Source: Luscinia megarhynchos
Lineage: Eukaryota; Chordata; Aves; Passeriformes; Turdidae
Reading direction: 5' to 3'
Assembly: GCA_034336665.1 (NCBI GenBank)
Contig: CM067584.1
Coordinates: 5,781,508 to 5,845,507 of the forward strand
Length of the DNA stretch: 64,000 bases
Each line of letters begins with the position of its first letter. Position 1 is the first letter of the stretch. The notes beneath the pieces are model-generated. The model ran no database searches and was not told the origin of the DNA. It saw only the letters and a program-made list of their open reading frames with translations. The position numbers and the translations under genes are program-made. This document shows positions 57,701-64,000 of the stretch, in pieces.

Positions 57701-60700
57701 TATCCGAAATTCACTCAAAATATCCAGAATTCCCTAAAAATCCGAAAATTCAGCCTCAAAAATCAGAAATTCCTGCCCCAACATCCGAAATGCCCCAAAA
57801 AAACCTGAAATTCCAAAAAAAATTCGAAATTCCCGCCCCGAAATCTCGAATTCCCAAAAAATCCGAAATTCCCAAAAACTGGAATTCCCAAAATAAAATC
57901 TGAAATTTCGGCCCCAAAATACCCGAAATTCCCAAAAAATCCGAAATTCCAAAAAAATCCGAAATTCCTGCCCCGAAATCCAAAATTCCCCAAAAAATCC
58001 GAAATTCCCGCCCCAAAATCCGAAATTTAAAAAAAAAATCCGAAATTTCCAAAGAATCCGAAATTCCCGCCCCGAAATAGCCGAAATTCCTGCCCCAATA
58101 TCCGAAATTCCAAAAAAAATCTGAAATTTCCAAAAAAATCTGAAATTCTCGCCCCAAAATCCAGAATTCCCAAAAAAACCGAAATTCCCCAAAAAATCCG
58201 AAATTCCCCAAAAAATCAGAAATTCCCGCCCAAAATCCGAAATTTAAAAAAAAAATCCGAAATTTCCAAAAAATCCAAAATTCCCACCCCAAAATCCAAA
58301 ATTCCCAAAAAAAATCTGAAATTCCCAAAAAAATCTGAAATTCCCGCCCCAAAATCCGGAATTCCCAAAAAATCCGAAATTCTCACCCCAAAACCTGAAA
58401 TTCCCAAAAAATCCAAAATTCCTGCCCCAAAATATCCAAAATTCCCGCCCCAAAATCCTAAAATCTCACCCCAAAAATCCCCGTTTTCCCCCCAAAATCT
58501 CAATTTTTTTTCCCAAATTTTCAATTTTTTTCACCAAATTCCCCATTTTCCTTCCCCAAAATTCCCATTTCACCTCCCAAAACCTTTTTTCCCAAAATCT
58601 CCATTTTTCCCCAAATTTTTTTCCCAAAATCCCAGTTTTTTTCCCCAAATTCCCATTTCCCTTTTCCCCCAATTTCCCCTTTTTCCCCAAAATCCCGGGT
58701 TTGCCCCAATTCTGGTTTATTTGCCACAATTCTCTTTTTTCCCAAATTCCGGTTTTTTGCCCCATCCTGTCTTTCCTCAAATCTCATTTTTCCCCACAAA
58801 TCCCTTTTTGCCCAAAATTCCCATTTTCCCCCAATTCCCTTTTTTCCCCAAATTCCCTTTTTTTCCCCAAAATCCCAGTTTTTCCCACCAATCCCTTTTT
58901 TCCCCAAATTCCCTTTTTGCCCCAATCCCTTTTTTCCCAAATTCCCAGTTTTCCCCATCCCCTTTTTCCCAAATTCCCGGTTTTTCCCCAAATTCCCGGT
59001 TTGTCCCCAATTCCCTTTTTCCCCAATCCCGGGTTTTCCCAATTCCCTTTTCCCCAAATTTCCCTTTTCCCCAATTCCGTTTTCCCAAATTCCCATTTCC
59101 CCCCAGTTTCCAATTCCATTCCAGTTTCCTCCATTCCCCTCCCATTCCATTTCCATTCCATTTCAATTCCAGTTTTCAATTCCTTCCTTCCATTTTCCAT
59201 TCCGTTCCACTTCATTCATTTCCATTTTCCCCATCCATTCCTTTCCATTCCATTCCATCCATTCCTTTCCATTCCGTTTCCAATCCATTCCGTCCATTTC
59301 CATTCCATTCCATTCCCACCTTCCATTTTCCATTATCCTCCATTCCTTCCTTCCGTCAGATCCGTTTCCATGTCCATTGCATTCCATTCCTTTTCATCCT
59401 TTCCATTCCGTTTCCTTTTTCCTCCATTCCTTCCCACTCCATTCCATTCCATTTCCACTGTCCACTCCATCATTCCGGTTTCATTCCGTTTCGATCCATT
59501 CCATCTCTTCAGTTTCCTTTCCATTCTTCATCCGTCCTTTTCGGTCCATTTCCCTCCATTTCCATTCCATCCATTCCATTTCCATCCATCCATCCATTTC
59601 CATTCCATTTCCATTCCAATCCACTTTCCTTTTCTCCATTCCTCCATTCCATTTTCGTTTCCATTTCCGTTTCCTTTCCGTTCCGTTTTTTCAATCCATT
59701 TCCACTCCGTTTCCATTCCATTTCCCTCCCCCATTCCTTTCCCAATTCCATTTTCTCCCCTCCCTTCCTTCCTCCCGTTCCATTTCCATGTTTTTCCCCA
59801 TTCCATTTTTTCCATTCCATTCCATCTGTTTTCAGGTCCTTTCCATTCCATTTCCGGTCCAGTTTTTTCCGTTCCGTTTCCATTCCATTTCCACTTTTCC
59901 TTCCATTCCTTTCCTCCGGTTTTTTTCCTCCATTCCCCGTCCTTTCCTTTCCCCATATCCAGTTTCCCGGTCCTTTCCATCCGTTTCCGTTCAGTTTTTT
60001 TTCCGTTTTTCCCGTTCCGTTTTTCTCCTGGTCCCGTTTTCCTTTTCCAGTTTTTCCTCCGGTCGTTTTTTCGGTCCGGTTTCCGTTCCGTTTTTCCGGT
60101 CCCTTTTTCCGTTCCGTTTTTCTCCCGTTTTTTTCCTTTCCGGGTTTTTTTTTTCCGTTCCGTTTCCGTTCGTTTTTCCTCCGTTTTTCCGTCCGTTTTC
60201 CCTGGTTTTCTTTCCGGTCCGTTTCTCCTTTTTTCCGTTCCGTTTTTTCCGTTCCGTTTTCCGTTCCGGTTTTCCGTCCGTTTTTCTCCGGGTTTTTTCC
60301 CCGTTTTTTCCGTTTTTTCCGATTTTCTCCGATTCCGGTTTTCCGTCCGTTCCGGTTTTCCGTTCCGGTTTTTTTTTTCCGTTTTCCGTTTTCCTCCGTT
60401 CGTTTTCCGTTTCCGTTCCCGTTTTTCGTTCCGTTTTTTTTCCGTTCCTGCGTTTTTCCTCGTTTTTTCCGTTCGGGTTTCCGGTTTTTCCGTTATTTTC
60501 CGTTCGTTTTTCTCCGGTTCCGGGTTTTCTCCGTTTTTCTCTGTTTTTTTCCGGTCCGTTTTCCGTTTTTCTTCGTTCCGGGTTTTTCTGGTCCGTTCCG
60601 TTTTTTCCGTTCCATTTTTCCGTCCAGTTTTTCCGTCCGTTTTTCTCCGTTCCGTTTTTCCTTTTCCGTTTTTCCGTTTTCCGTCCTTTTTCCTCCGTTC

Positions 60701-63700
60701 CGGGTTTCCGGTCCGTTTTCCGTTTTTTCCGGTTCCGGGTTTCCGGTTTTCCGGTCCGTTTTTTCCGTTCCGGTTTTTTTCCGTTCCTGGTTTTTTTTCC
60801 GTTCGTTTTCGCTCCGTTTTCCGGTCCATTTTTCCGTTCCGGGTTTTTTCCTCCGTTCGTTTTCTTCGTTCCGGGTTTTTTTCCGTTCCGGGTTTTCCGT
60901 TCCGTTTTCTCCGTTCCGGGTTTTTCTCCGTTCCGGGTTTTCGTTTTCTTCCATTCCGGGTTTTTCCGTTCCGTTTTTTCCCCGTTTTCTCCGTTCCGTC
61001 CATTCCTCACAGGGCATGTCCTCCATCCATTCTCCACCTCCTCCTCCACCTCCTCCATCCATCTCCTTCCTGCCAGCACCTGTCCACTCCTTCCTTCCTT
61101 TTCAGGTCGGCATCGCTTTTGCGGCCATCGCGCACTCATTAAAATCTCAAAATTCCGTCGCCATCGTCGCCTCCTCGACCGCTTGCCTCGACAAAATCGC
61201 TTTCGTCGAGCACTCGAGGTAAAGCACTCAGATATCGGCACTCATTAAAGCTCATCATCCGCTCCTCCGGGTCGCTCAGATCGCTTGCCTCGGGTCAAAG
61301 CATCCCAGATTCCGTCGCGTCGCTTTCATTCAAAGCTCTCATCGCTCAGATTGGCTCTTCGGGTCGGTCTCGGCATCATTCGAGCATCCTTCGTCGGCAT
61401 CAGTTCGGCTCTCGCCAGATTCATCGATTCATTCGCTCGACCAATATCGTGCGTCGGCGTTCGGCGGATTCGGCATCAAGACCCCAGGATTGAAATTGGG
61501 ATAAACCAGTTCGGCGTTCGTCAGTTCGGGTTCGAGGATCGTCGAAGTTAAAGTTCGGCGTTCGAGCGTTAACAAATTCGAATTCGTCAGGTCAAATCCG
61601 GTTCGGCATCAGTTCGGCATCGTTCGGCAGTTAAATTAAGTTCAGATTCGGCGGCANNNNNNNNNNNNNNNNNNNNNNNNNNNNNNNNNNNNNNNNNNNN
61701 NNNNNNNNNNNNNNNNNNNNNNNNNNNNNNNNNNNNNNNNNNNNNNNNNNNNNNNNCCAATTCCCTTTTCCCCCAAAATACAAGGTTTTAATTCGCTTTT
61801 CCCCCCAAATTTCCCTTTTCCCAGAATTCCCGGTTTTTCCCCAATTCCGTTTTTCCCAAATTCCATTTCCCCCAATCCCTTTTTCCCAATCCCTTTTTCT
61901 AGTTCCCTTTTTCCCAAATTCCGGTTTTCTCCCAAATTCCCCTTTTTCCCAAATCCCCTTTTTCCCCAATCCCCCTTTTCCCAAAATCCCGGATTTTTTT
62001 CCCAAATTCCCCTTTTCCCAAAATCCCGGTTTTTTTCCCCAAATTCCTGGTTTTTTTTCCCCAAATTCCCGGTTTTTCCCAAATTCCCGGGTTTTTCTCC
62101 CCAATTCCCATTTTTTCCCAAACTCCCGGATTTTTTCTCCCAAATTCCTGGTTTTTTCCCCAAATTCCCGGTTTTTTCCCAAATTCCCGAATTTTTTTCC
62201 CAAATTCCCGGTTTTTTTTCCCAAATTCCTGGTTTTCTCCCAAATTCCTGTTTTTTCAAATTCCTGGGTTTTTTTCCCCAAATTCCCGGTTTTTCCCAAA
62301 TTCCCGGTTTTTTCTCCCAAATTCCCCTTTTTCCCAAATCCCGTTTTTCCCCAATCCCCCTTTTCCCAAATTCCCGGGTTTCTTTCCCAAATTCCCGGGT
62401 TTTTCTCCCAAATTCCTGGCTTTTTTTCCCAAATTCTCGCTTTTTTCCCCAAATTCCGAGTCCCCAAATTCCGAGTTTTTCCTAAATCCCGTTTTTTCTC
62501 CCCAATTTCCGGGTTTTTTCCCAAATTCCTGGCTTTTTTTCCCAAATTCCCGTTTTTTTTCCCAAATTCCCGGATTTTTTTCCCAAATTCCCGGCTTTTT
62601 TCCAAATCCCGTTTTTCCCCAAATTTCGGGTTTTCTCCCAAATTCCCGGTTTTTCTTTCCCAAATTCGTGTTTTTCTCCCCAATTCCTGGTTTTTTCTCC
62701 CCAAATTCCTGGTTTTTTCCCAAATTCCGGGTTTTTCCCAAAGATTCCGTTTTTCCCCAAATTCCGGGTTTTTTTTCCCCAAATTCCAGAGTTTTTTTCC
62801 CCAAATTCCCGGTTTTTTTCCCAAATTTCCCGGGTTTTTCCCAAACTCCCGGTTTTTTTCCCAAATTCCCCTTTTCCCAAATTCCCGTTTTTTCTCCCCA
62901 ATTCCCGGGTTTTTCTCCCAAATTCCTGGGTTTTTCTCCCCAATTCCCGGGTTTTTCTCCCAAATTCAGGTTTTCCCCAAATTGCGTTTTCTCCCCAATT
63001 CTGGGTTTTTTCTCCCCAAATTCCTGAGTTTTTCCCCAAATTCCGGTTTTTCCCCAAATTCCGGATTTTTTTCCCCAAATTCCTGATTTTTTTCCCCAAA
63101 TCCCTTTTTCTCCCCCCAATTCCCGGGTTTTTTTCCCAAATTCCTGGCTTTTTTTCCCAAATTCCCGTTTTTTTTCCCAAATTCCCGGATTTTTTTCCCA
63201 AATTCCCGGGCTTTTTTCCCAAATCCCCGTTTTTTCTCCCCAATTCCCGGGTTTTTTTCCCAAATTCCCGTGTTTTTCCCAAATTCCCGGTTTTTTTTCC
63301 CAAATTCCCGGGTTTTTCTCCCAAATTCCTGGTTTTTTTCCCAAATTCCCGGTTTTTTCCCCAAATTCCCGGTTTTTTTCCCCAAATTCCCGGGTTTTTT
63401 TCCAAATTCCTGGTTTTTTTCCCAAATTTCCGGGTTTTTTTCCCAAACTCCCGGTTTTTTTCCCAAATTCCCCTTTTCCCAAATTCCCGTTTTTTCTCCC
63501 CAATTCCCGGGTTTTTCTCCCAAATTCCTGGGTTTTTCTCCCCAATTCCCGGGTTTTTCTCCCAAATTCCCGGGTTTTCCCAAATTCCCGTTTTTTCTCC
63601 CCAATTCCCGGGTTTTTTCTCCCAAATTCCTGGGTTTTTTTCCCAATTCCCATTTTTCCCCAACTCCCCGGTTTTTCTCCCCAATTCCCATTTTTTCCCA

Positions 63701-63829
63701 AACTCGCGGTTTTTCTCCCCAATTCCCGTCCGTGCCCGCTCTCACTCCTGGCGCAGGAACGCCGCCACCTGCGACTTCCGGACCCCGTCCAGGCGGAAAA
63801 GGCGCGAGGCCAAAGCGGCGGCGGCGGAG
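30462..63829 (-). CDS. PSD4: PSD/EFA6-family Arf6 guanine-nucleotide exchange factor, C-terminal part
   Basis: PSD (EFA6) proteins catalyse GDP/GTP exchange on Arf6 at the plasma membrane through a Sec7 domain, with a PH domain for phosphoinositide and actin binding and a C-terminal coiled coil. Ten exons fit the family: 63829-63746, 57408-57331, 54188-54076, 51046-50988, 46374-46285, 46044-46001, 42827-42685, 39264-39060, 31718-31581 and 30728-30462. Phases agree except at the damaged second one. The Sec7 glutamic finger is in [12 protein letters not shown] residues are in [14 protein letters not shown]. The exon after the first PH exon is missing, probably in the N gap. The family is certain from sequence. 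The paralogue (PSD4) is inferred only from human chromosome 2 linkage to STARD7/TMEM127/CIAO1. N-terminal exons lie beyond the window. Confidence 0.85.
30729..31120. repeat. C-rich intron repeat
   Basis: Units of about 60 bases near 30765-30890 (CCCCATCACCCCCTGGTGTC and CCCCCAGTGTCCCTGTGCC) are followed by diverged GTGTCCCC repeats. No exon is seen. Confidence 0.8.
31121..31556 (-). repeat. Seven copies of the PSD coiled-coil exon donor edge
   Basis: Copies near 31123, 31209, 31263, 31338, 31408, 31465 and 31525 contain CACGGAGAGTTCCTGCTGGG on the minus strand, followed in most copies by GGAGGTGACA. These are the last 20-25 exon bases plus the donor of the exon ending at 31581. They are separated by CCCCTGTCCCC repeats. 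Confidence 0.9.
31581..31718 (-). CDS. PSD4: PSD exon, C-terminal coiled coil
   Basis: Encodes [40 protein letters not shown] and EFLLGE, 46 codons in phase 0-0. It matches the PSD segment after the PH domain (S.L.EHR....GRG.E.EE pattern). Acceptor CCCCAG; donor GTGACA. Partial copies flank it on both sides; this is the only complete one. Confidence 0.88.
31779..32351 (-). repeat. Seven copies of the PSD coiled-coil exon acceptor edge
   Basis: Copies at about 31785, 31861, 31940, 32029, 32132, 32224 and 32326 (truncated) carry CCCCAG followed by GAGCAGCAGCTGGCCC and GCTGCGCTGCTGGCTGGG. They encode EQQLA[QR]LRCWLGTVT and are set in a GGGGACATTAAT minisatellite. Substitutions (CAG versus CGG codon, GTC versus GTG) separate copies from the real exon. 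Confidence 0.92.
32455..32646. repeat. Minisatellite GGATATTTGGGGTTCCTATG
   Basis: About eight 20-25 base units lead into the assembly gap. Confidence 0.85.
32647..32746. other. Assembly gap (100 N), probably hiding a PSD PH exon
   Basis: Exactly 100 N, a conventional unknown-size gap. The flanking exons need one exon starting in phase 2 (after CC at 39060) and ending in phase 0 (before 31718). That exon should encode the C-terminal half of the PH domain. The 40 bases at 32747-32790 turn abruptly GC-rich and CpG-rich at the gap edge, unlike the intron repeats around. Confidence 0.75.
32800..33980. repeat. Higher-order repeat CCCCAAATA with TAGCCCTGAGTGA marker
   Basis: Short CCCAAATATCCC and CCCAAATCC units are organised by a recurring AAATAGCCCTGAGTGACCCC and TTATCCCCCAAAT segment about every 80-150 bases (for example 32850, 32985, 33105, 33205, 33325, 33475, 33565 and 33735). 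Confidence 0.9.
33981..35970. repeat. Simple minisatellite CCCCAAAATCCCAAAT
   Basis: Two kilobases of 8-12 base C/A units. G-rich on the PSD sense strand. No exon is visible. Confidence 0.95.
35971..36840. repeat. T-rich repeat GATTTGGGATTTTTTT
   Basis: About 40 units of 15-25 bases. The strand bias switches from C/A-rich to T/G-rich at about 35970. Confidence 0.9.
36841..38582. repeat. AT-rich island, AATTTAATTTTTAAAATT units
   Basis: About 1.75 kb of nearly pure A/T, except for a short less AT-rich insert around 36915-37030. Units are AAATTTAATTTTTAAAATTG and GAGTTTTAAAATTTA. After 38300 the unit becomes TTGAATTTTTTAAA of about 15 bases. It ends abruptly at 38582. Palindromic AATT/TTAAA cores recur throughout. 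Confidence 0.95.
38590..39040. repeat. GC-rich repeat after the PSD PH exon donor
   Basis: Units of 15-20 bases (CCCCCGGTAGCCCC, GGGAGCCCCGCT, CGGTAGCGCCGCTC) resemble the first intron bases next to the donor at 39059 (minus strand GTGAGCGGCGCTGCCGGGGG). The array seems seeded at the donor. Gly/Arg-rich collagen-like frames here are artefacts. Confidence 0.88.
39060..39264 (-). CDS. PSD4: PSD exon, N-terminal half of the PH domain
   Basis: Encodes [60 protein letters not shown] and RRLLCQAP. Against PSD proteins the GKRGWK, SKRPHVF.LR and LFQAP motifs align. Acceptor CCCCAG, donor GTGAGC, 205 bases, phase 1 to 2. GC content is extreme. The two other minus-strand frames are also open, so the frame was chosen by homology. 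Confidence 0.88.
39380..39439 (-). repeat. Copy 1 of the PSD PH exon acceptor half
   Basis: About 60 exon bases plus CCCCAG match 39205-39264, with substitutions (for example GAAGCGC for GACGCAC). It stops before the codons for the rest of the exon and has no donor. Confidence 0.9.
39721..39782 (-). repeat. Copy 2 of the PSD PH exon acceptor half
   Basis: The same exon half plus acceptor is found 518 bases from the real edge, with its own substitutions. Offset from copy 1 is about 343 bases, so the higher-order unit is some 175 or 340 bases long. Confidence 0.9.
41600..42660. repeat. Minisatellite CCCCCAAAATC with TTTCAAAAATCC
   Basis: Units of about 10-12 bases, with a TTTCAAAAATCCCCCC marker every 40-80 bases. 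G-rich on the PSD sense strand. Confidence 0.93.
42685..42827 (-). CDS. PSD4: PSD exon, Sec7-PH linker
   Basis: Encodes [34 protein letters not shown] and [13 protein letters not shown]. The start continues the conserved ALY.SI....LEWA.DEEE block from the previous exon. The end matches the first PH strand (L.RKV.ADPD.KKTPRGKRGW in PSD). The middle is Pro-rich and unconserved. 143 bases; acceptor CCGCAG, donor GTCAGC, phase 2 to 1. Confidence 0.86.
42850..45700. repeat. Long-unit repeat AAATCCCACAAAATTCC
   Basis: Short units such as CAAATCCCACAAAATTCC and TTCCAATCAAAATCCCAC form higher-order blocks of roughly 330-380 bases, for example those beginning near 42960, 43300, 43650, 43960 and 44300. 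GAATTTTGTGGGATTT-type sense strand. Confidence 0.9.
45701..46000. repeat. Diverged C/A-rich intron repeat
   Basis: Degenerate CCCCAAAATTCCC units run up to the donor of the next PSD exon. Confidence 0.75.
46001..46044 (-). CDS. PSD4: PSD exon, end of Sec7
   Basis: A 44-base exon encoding [14 protein letters not shown] (PSD family: ALYSSIKNEKL.WA), acceptor TTGCTGCAG, donor GTGAGT. Phase 0 to 2. Too short to be found without homology. Confidence 0.87.
46285..46374 (-). CDS. PSD4: PSD exon, Sec7 C-terminal part
   Basis: Thirty codons, [20 protein letters not shown] and [10 protein letters not shown], match NIGKRM...F..NL.G.N.G.DFP.E.LK of PSD Sec7. Acceptor CCCCAG, donor GTACCC, phase 0-0. 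Confidence 0.9.
46380..48545. repeat. Minisatellite AAAATCACCCCAAAATCCACC
   Basis: Over 150 units of 10-22 bases form higher-order blocks; the segment with ACCGCCACAAAATCAACC recurs at 46455 and 46667, and ATCATCCCATATTCACCCCG recurs at 46550, 46759, 47155, 47545 and 48053. The array touches the acceptor of the Sec7 exon. Confidence 0.95.
48577..48602 (-). repeat. Diverged copy of PSD Sec7 exon donor edge
   Basis: The minus strand reads GAGCTGCCCGGGCAGGTGAG, resembling GACCTGCACGGCCAG followed by GTGAG at the exon end at 50988. It is an isolated, old copy 2.4 kb downstream; a similar degraded one lies near 49578. Confidence 0.6.
48603..49570. repeat. Minisatellite GGGTTATTTTGGG
   Basis: About 70 units of 12-14 bases (GGGGTTATTTTGGGATTTTT). 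Strand bias is opposite to the 46380-48545 array: T/G-rich on the plus strand. Confidence 0.95.
49590..50980 (-). repeat. Eleven copies of the PSD Sec7 exon donor edge
   Basis: GCCTCACCTGGCCGTGCAGG on the plus strand (minus: DLHGQ codons, then GTGAGGC) recurs near 49997, 50088, 50177, 50273, 50366, 50449, 50531, 50615, 50707, 50799 and 50885; the real one is at 50981. Spacing is about 82-96 bases. The 30 bases around the exon/donor join are nearly invariant, while the GGGTTATTTTGGG spacer varies. Confidence 0.95.
50988..51046 (-). CDS. PSD4: PSD exon, Sec7 motif 2
   Basis: Encodes (D)[19 protein letters not shown], the classical Sec7 second motif (AL.MLN.DLH). 59 bases, acceptor CCCCAG, donor GTGAGG, phase 1 to 0. 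Confidence 0.93.
51100..53560. repeat. Minisatellite TTTGGGGTTTTGGGG with GATTCTGGGATGGG
   Basis: Higher-order blocks of about 220-300 bases contain AATTTAGGGTCAGTTTTGGG, GTGGTTTGGGGT and GATTCTGGGATGGGTTTGGG. Resembles telomere-like G/T repeats, but the unit is not TTAGGG. Confidence 0.93.
53561..54005 (-). repeat. Six copies of the PSD glutamic-finger exon donor edge
   Basis: TCTCACCAGCCGAGGGGAAG on the plus strand (minus: exon end CTTCCCCTCGGCTG, then GTGAGA) recurs near 53571, 53656, 53736, 53814, 53892 and 53980; the real edge is 54076. The unit is about 80-90 bases with a TTTTGGGGTGTTTTGG spacer. About 30 exon bases are included. Confidence 0.95.
54076..54188 (-). CDS. PSD4: PSD exon, Sec7 glutamic finger
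   Basis: Encodes [20 protein letters not shown] then [18 protein letters not shown] across the next junction. The E of SGETQ aligns with the invariant catalytic glutamate of Sec7 domains (GEAQ in ARNO), so exchange activity is expected. 113 bases, acceptor GCCCAG, donor GTGAGA, phase 2 to 1. Both edges are multiplied in the flanking introns. Confidence 0.94.
54250..55200 (-). repeat. Eleven copies of the PSD glutamic-finger exon acceptor edge
   Basis: Minus-strand CCCAG followed by GCAGTTCCTGGGGGCGCTGG recurs near 54265, 54347, 54435, 54539, 54631, 54711, 54804, 54907, 54989, 55081 and 55171, beside the real one at 54172. Exon-derived bases are almost identical in all copies, whereas the CCAAAATAACCC spacer varies in length and sequence. 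Every copy keeps AG. Confidence 0.96.
55201..57315. repeat. Minisatellites CCAAAATCCCC, then CCCAAAATTCCCC
   Basis: The array begins CCCAAAATAACCC, shifts to AAATCATCCCAAAATCCCC after 55560 and to CCCCCAAAATTCCC after 56270. G-rich on the PSD sense strand. No exon is found until 57331. Confidence 0.93.
57331..57408 (-). CDS. PSD4: PSD exon, start of Sec7, frame damaged
   Basis: EFSSSVS is read in one frame and [18 protein letters not shown] in another; together they match NEFS.LVAEEYL.FF.F.GL.LD.ALR of PSD Sec7. In the frame handed over by the upstream exon a TGA occurs at about 57389. One missing base at the exon start and two missing before LYLEL would restore a family-length exon. Acceptor ATGCAG, donor GTGAGA. 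An error in the assembly is favoured. Confidence 0.78.
57430..58500. repeat. Minisatellite CCGAAATTCCCGCCCCAAAAT
   Basis: About 50 units of 15-22 bases (AATCCGAAATTCCCAAAAA, CCCGCCCCAAAATCC). Confidence 0.94.
58501..59110. repeat. Minisatellite CCCAAATTCCCTTTTTCCCC
   Basis: Units of about 20 bases. The same family (CCCAAATTCCCGGTTTTT) reappears on the other side of the second gap at 61757-63735. Confidence 0.9.
59111..59990. repeat. Pentamer-type satellite CCATT(T)CCATTC
   Basis: About 150 units of CCATT, CCATTT or CCATTCC. Similar in core to (CATTC)n satellites of other vertebrates, probably by convergence. Confidence 0.94.
59991..61010. repeat. Short-unit satellite TTCCGTTCCG / TTTTTCCG
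   Basis: About 100 units of 8-12 bases, CCGTTCCGTTTTT or CCGTTCCGGGTTTT. It evolves directly from the CCATTCC array by A-to-G change in the unit. An 800-codon open frame across 58700-61200 is an artefact. Confidence 0.94.
61105..61656. other. Compositionally alien, CpG-rich stretch ending at a gap
   Basis: Non-tandem sequence dominated by TCG, TTCGGC, GCATC and CACTCATTAAA words. CpG is far above anything else in the introns. It ends exactly at the second N gap. No gene or family is recognised. It may be a contig-end artefact, a foreign read or an unknown element. Confidence 0.6.
61657..61756. other. Assembly gap (100 N)
   Basis: A conventional-size gap in the PSD intron between the first two exons seen here. 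No exon is expected to be missing from it. Confidence 0.95.
61757..63735. repeat. Minisatellite CCCAAATTCCCGGTTTTTTC
   Basis: About 95 units of 20-22 bases. A block of about 650 bases seems duplicated: the run at 62370-62960 resembles 63120-63560. Glu/Lys/Gly-rich frames of up to about 490 residues on the minus strand are artefacts. Confidence 0.95.
63746..63829 (-). CDS. PSD4: PSD exon, pre-Sec7 helix
   Basis: Encodes [20 protein letters not shown] and VAAFLRQ, matching A.RLA.RLY.LEGFRKSDVARHL of PSD proteins. Acceptor TCCCAG, donor GTGAGA. 84 bases, phase 2 at the end. This is the most 5' PSD exon in the window. Confidence 0.85.
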
Positions 63830-64000
63830 CTGGGAGAGACCCGGATTGGGGGGAAAAATGGGAATTTGGGGAAAGAAAAAATCAGGATTTTTGGGGAATA
63901 ATAATGGGATTTTGGGGGGGGGAAAATGGGAATTTGGGAAAATAAAAATGGGATTTTTGGGAAATAATAGTGGTGAATTCAGGGGGAGAAATAAATGGGA
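63830..64000. repeat. PSD intron start, AATGGGAATTTGGGG repeats
   Basis: A few 15-25 base units (AAAATGGGATTTTTGGGG) run off the right end. No exon is seen. Confidence 0.7.

Noticed and set aside
59111..59990. Human satellite 2/3 contamination
   Set aside because: The CCATTCC core is similar, but it sits in continuous avian-type intron sequence and grades into a CCGTTCC array not known from human satellites.
58701..61248. Open frames of 620-830 codons on the plus strand
   Set aside because: They are Phe/Ser/Pro-rich translations of CCATTCC and TTCCG arrays, open in several frames at once because the units lack stops. No domain and no start context.
62256..63745. Glu/Lys/Gly-rich 490-codon frame resembling a repeat protein
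   Set aside because: The 21-base unit CCCAAATTCCCGGTTTTTTC is a multiple of three without stops on the minus strand, which explains the frame.

Overview
This is vertebrate genomic DNA. The gene content and the very dense, GC-skewed minisatellites in every intron suggest a bird microchromosome; the sequence alone does not give the species. Two 100-N blocks (32647-32746 and 61657-61756) mark assembly gaps. I see no bacterial, phage, CRISPR, tRNA or rRNA feature. Nearly all long open frames are translations of tandem repeats and are not genes.

Four genes can be supported by conserved exon sequence, splice sites and phase. (1) STARD7, minus strand: only its first coding exon (15-406) is present, with a CpG-rich promoter to its right that carries three related CCAAT/GC-box/ETS cassettes. 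(2) TMEM127, minus strand: last exon 5880-6187, middle exon 11058-11222 and a damaged first coding exon 16182-16363. (3) CIAO1, plus strand: seven exons 18352-25267, head to head with TMEM127 across a CpG-rich shared promoter, with a poly(A) signal at 26700. (4) A PSD/EFA6-family Arf6 exchange factor (probably PSD4), minus strand: ten recognisable exons from 63829 down to the stop at 30462. They encode the end of the pre-Sec7 region, Sec7, PH and the C-terminal coiled coil. One PH exon is missing and probably lies in the gap at 32647-32746; the N-terminal half lies beyond 64000. CIAO1 and the PSD gene converge on a 2.7-kb minisatellite block.

The genes are not a functional unit. STARD7 moves phosphatidylcholine to mitochondria, TMEM127 is an endolysosomal mTORC1 regulator, CIAO1 targets cytosolic Fe-S cluster delivery, and PSD proteins activate Arf6 at the plasma membrane. 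STARD7, TMEM127 and CIAO1 are also clustered in human 2q11.2.

The striking feature is the repeats. At 12 splice junctions and one stop codon, the flanking minisatellite has incorporated the exon edge. Arrays therefore carry up to about a dozen extra copies of a real acceptor or donor plus roughly 15-70 bases of its exon. CIAO1 exon 5, the PSD Sec7 glutamic-finger exon and the PSD coiled-coil exon have this on both sides. Other points of note are a 1.75-kb AT-rich island beside the GC-rich PH exon, a 450-base polypurine tract, a compositionally alien 550-base stretch ending at the second gap, and small indels in otherwise conserved exons.
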